Below are positions 61,578-64,000 of a DNA stretch of 64,000 nucleotides, in pieces (the first letter of the stretch is position 1; the number at the start of each line of letters is the position of its first letter). The notes under the pieces are model-generated. The model worked only from the letters and a program-made list of their open reading frames with translations. It was not told where the DNA came from and did not search any database. The translations under genes and the position numbers were made by a program. This DNA comes from Oegoconia quadripuncta (Eukaryota > Arthropoda > Insecta > Lepidoptera > Autostichidae): contig OX438749.1 in NCBI GenBank assembly GCA_949316235.1, forward strand, positions 17,562,414 through 17,626,413, written 5' to 3'.

Positions 61578-61916
61578 GGCCCGTATTTATAAATCAATCT
61601 CAATATAAGTCTTGAGGCAGTTTCCATCGAGATGCGTCTTAAGCAGTTGATGCTATCTCAAGCTCCGTACTAATTTATAAACCAATCAACGATCTACTCA
61701 GCTGAGATCACTTCTCAAGTATTCGCCTCAGCGGCGAATGAATGATAGTCTTGAGTTTCGTTTATTAATACGCGCACCTCTCAAGTGAGTACTGCTTGAG
61801 TATGCACGTGCTTTTCAGGTTTCAAGTTAGGTTTATTAATCAACACGACAACACGTTTACTTGAGACCGGTCACAAGACTGTTCTCAATCTTGAGAATTA
61901 TTTATTAATACGGGCC
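61578..61916. mobile_element. MITE with ggcccgtatt ends (339 bp)
   Basis: Inverted ends ggcccgtatttataaat and atttattaatacgggcc, with TAC on both sides. The ends resemble family B (ggcccatatt). Confidence 0.82.
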
Positions 61917-62002
61917 TACGAACAATTCAGGGCTGCGAGAATGCAGCAATAATACCTACACCAGCTTCAAAAAAGCAGAATGCCCATAATTGTACCTACA
62001 AT

Positions 62003-62370
62003 AATTCAAATCAAATCAAACCAAAATATTTTATTTCATAGGATAAAATTATCACTTGAAAACGTCACTATTAATATTACATTTAAATTTTAAATTTACT
62101 GCTCATTCACAAAACTGACTCCCCAGAGAAGAACGAGCAAGAAACTCTAGGGTGCTCTTTTAAACAGATTATGGGTTGCGATTTGATAATTATATGAATA
62201 ATAAGACAGCTATGTCCATGCTTGCTTATCATTCAAACAGCCAGTGATTTTATAATAGCCTTTTGTTAATAATTTCTGTTTTATGATTGCTTTAAATTTA
62301 TTTAAAGGCAAATTTGGGATGTGTACTGGAACCTTATTATAAAAGCGTTATATTATATAATTAAATACAT
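62003..62370 (-). mobile_element. LINE 3' end, - strand, diverged
   Basis: Read in reverse it has the (TTTGA)n tail, ctttattt-like end, gagaagaacgagcaagaaactc and the tttaaaggcaaatttgggat coding remnant of the family at 48840. Confidence 0.7.
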
Positions 62371-63150
62371 TATGATCCCATATCATATTATAAAAACTTG
62401 AAAGAAACCACTGTTATTTTCTTCAACCTAATCATGATTAATGATTCCCCTAGTTCTAATAAATTACTTTTGACGACGACCCCTTTTACAGTAGTTACTT
62501 ATAATTGATTAAAATATTTCTTAGTTTTCCGAAAAATTCAGATCAATTTAATCATAAAAAATCTCCTATTCCCGTACGATTGCGAAACATAAAATAATCT
62601 TACAAATTTAAATCGCACAAATGGCAGCACTGGCTTAACTCGTAGTACTGTATCTTTTGAACGTTGAAAATAAAGGACATAGTCCATTCTAAGCTGTTTA
62701 CTTGTAACAAATATAAAGGAGGGTCCCTACATTGTCAAACGCCGATCTTTTTGTTCCATACGTTCTTGAAACTCAGTTGAATGACAGTACATTTCTAAGA
62801 ATAGCCATCTAGAGACTATACTTAGAATTTCAGTTCAGTCAGACAACATGGGTGTGTGTATAAAGCTTTACTCTTAGGCCGCGTTTACATTTTGGCGATT
62901 GCAGACTTCTTTTGATTGTAATATGAATTAGGCAGTTAATAAGATATACTGACAGACTTACAATAAGAGGATATTAGAATTATAACTATGTCTGTGAATA
63001 GGATGCACTGACCTCTATTAATACCTACTTAATCAGTATTAGAACTAATAATACTGTAAACTTAGTAGGTACCTACTTGCAGACCGTTAAAGTAATGCTT
63101 TGCGATGGATTTTACTGTTCAAAGTTCAATAGTAACGCCGTACGACAAGT
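62371..63150. other. Intergenic, nothing recognised
   Basis: AT-rich, no gene and no clear repeat. Confidence 0.4.
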
Positions 63151-63154
63151 TTTC

Positions 63155-63490
63155 ACTTTGTTTTTTTTATGCACGACGGGGATCGTACTTGACCTCAATC
63201 ATTCGATTATCCTATCGATTATCCTTCGATATATTACGTGAAGTAGTCATTCATTCAGACTTAGGTTACTACACACGATATACCTACGAGTACCTATTAC
63301 TTACGAAGGAACTTTTTTTTTTATCCACAACGGATTAGCACTTGACCTCAATCACACTTGATGTTGAGTGAAGATGAGGCCGAAGGTGGTAGCGTACTGA
63401 CCCGGAAACTCCATCTTATTTGGGGGACTGGCTAGCTTATCTCTGACAACCGGAACACAACAATGCTATTAACATTTCTGTTTGGCGGCA
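63155..63490 (-). mobile_element. tRNA-SINE 3' parts, two pieces, - strand
   Basis: A short tail piece at 63158-63205 (T-run, atgcacgacgggg, cttgacctcaatca) and a longer copy at 63311-63490 (T-run, gaagatgaggccgaagg, tctctgacaaccggaac, tttggcggcaac). Both lack the tRNA head. Confidence 0.75.
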
Positions 63491-64000
63491 ACTATGTAGT
63501 AATATGTGGTATTACCGTTAGTACTATTAATTATTCTGTGGTATTACGCCCTAATCGTTCGTACGACCAAGATTAAAAATTTACACTAACATACCTACCT
63601 AAATATGAAAGTAATTCTGTCTATTTGTTGTTATTTGTTTGTTGCATTTTGTAATGAAATTTAATAAAGAATCTAAGAACGGTAAGGAAAAGGACATAGT
63701 CCACTTTTCGCCCTGAAAAGTCCGCGATACACTAATGTCACGCGAGCTAAGCCAGGGGCGGAGGTTAGTGGTCTATGAATATACAAATAGATATACAGCA
63801 ATTCGTTCGACCTAAGTTAGTAAACGAAGCTTTAGTTACGTAAAATTTGTGCATAATACGGTGTACGTATGAGATAAGATTGCATGATTCAGAATTGCTT
63901 CCGAAGTTTCTTGTACAATCTTCGATCATTATATTCCTCGTTATAATTAATATTCATAATTCCTTATCTACCAACTTGGTTGTTATTCATAATTATTTAT

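Overview
The window looks like a piece of a moth or butterfly (Lepidoptera) nuclear genome. The DNA is AT-rich. Genes are split by long introns with ordinary GT/AG splice sites. Intergenic and intronic DNA is full of tRNA-headed SINEs, mariner/Tc1 copies, LINE 3' ends and small inverted-repeat elements of the kind common in that order. Everything here was read by eye; family assignments rest on motifs, not on database searches.

Three host genes are visible. (1) Positions 1-29545, + strand: the 3' part of a Tudor-domain gene. Sixteen exons stay in frame and encode 708 residues: coiled coil, an extended Tudor domain with a degenerate ligand cage, a CCCH zinc finger, and a second Tudor domain with a canonical WY / IDYGN cage. 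This is the layout of a piRNA-pathway (nuage) scaffold; Krimper is my best guess, with Vreteno and Qin/RNF17 as alternatives. (2) Positions 39839-37983, - strand: an intronless FAM234 (ITFG3)-like type II membrane protein with FG-GAP-like DxDxD motifs. It is interrupted by one in-frame TGA, after which 171 more family-like codons follow in the same frame. (3) Positions 53290-43310, - strand: a suppressor of cytokine signaling (SOCS/CIS) gene in four coding exons, with a complete SH2 domain split over three exons and a C-terminal SOCS box. The Tudor and FAM234 genes converge on each other; SOCS is on the same strand as FAM234 and upstream of it.

Mobile DNA fills most of the rest. Introns of the Tudor gene carry: a tRNA-SINE (1766-2100); a Tc1-like transposon (3502-6155) split by a CR1/jockey-type LINE; a DNA transposon with inverted repeats of about 650 bp (7934-13514) whose left repeat was hit by a 3.4-kb non-LTR retrotransposon and whose core holds a small MITE; a decayed mariner (26986-28264) and two MITEs sharing its ends. 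Further right there is a three-deep nest at 40137-40981 (MITE containing a SINE containing a 5'-truncated retrotransposon), a split MITE pair at 59340-59979, foldback elements at 33880-34273 and 60919-61464, and several LINE 3' ends with TTTGA-type tails.

No operons, CRISPR arrays or prokaryotic features are present, and no convincing intact tRNA or rRNA gene; tRNA-like stretches are SINE heads. The most interesting items are the in-frame TGA in the FAM234-like gene, the unequal Tudor pair with a CCCH finger between them, and the well-preserved nested transposons.
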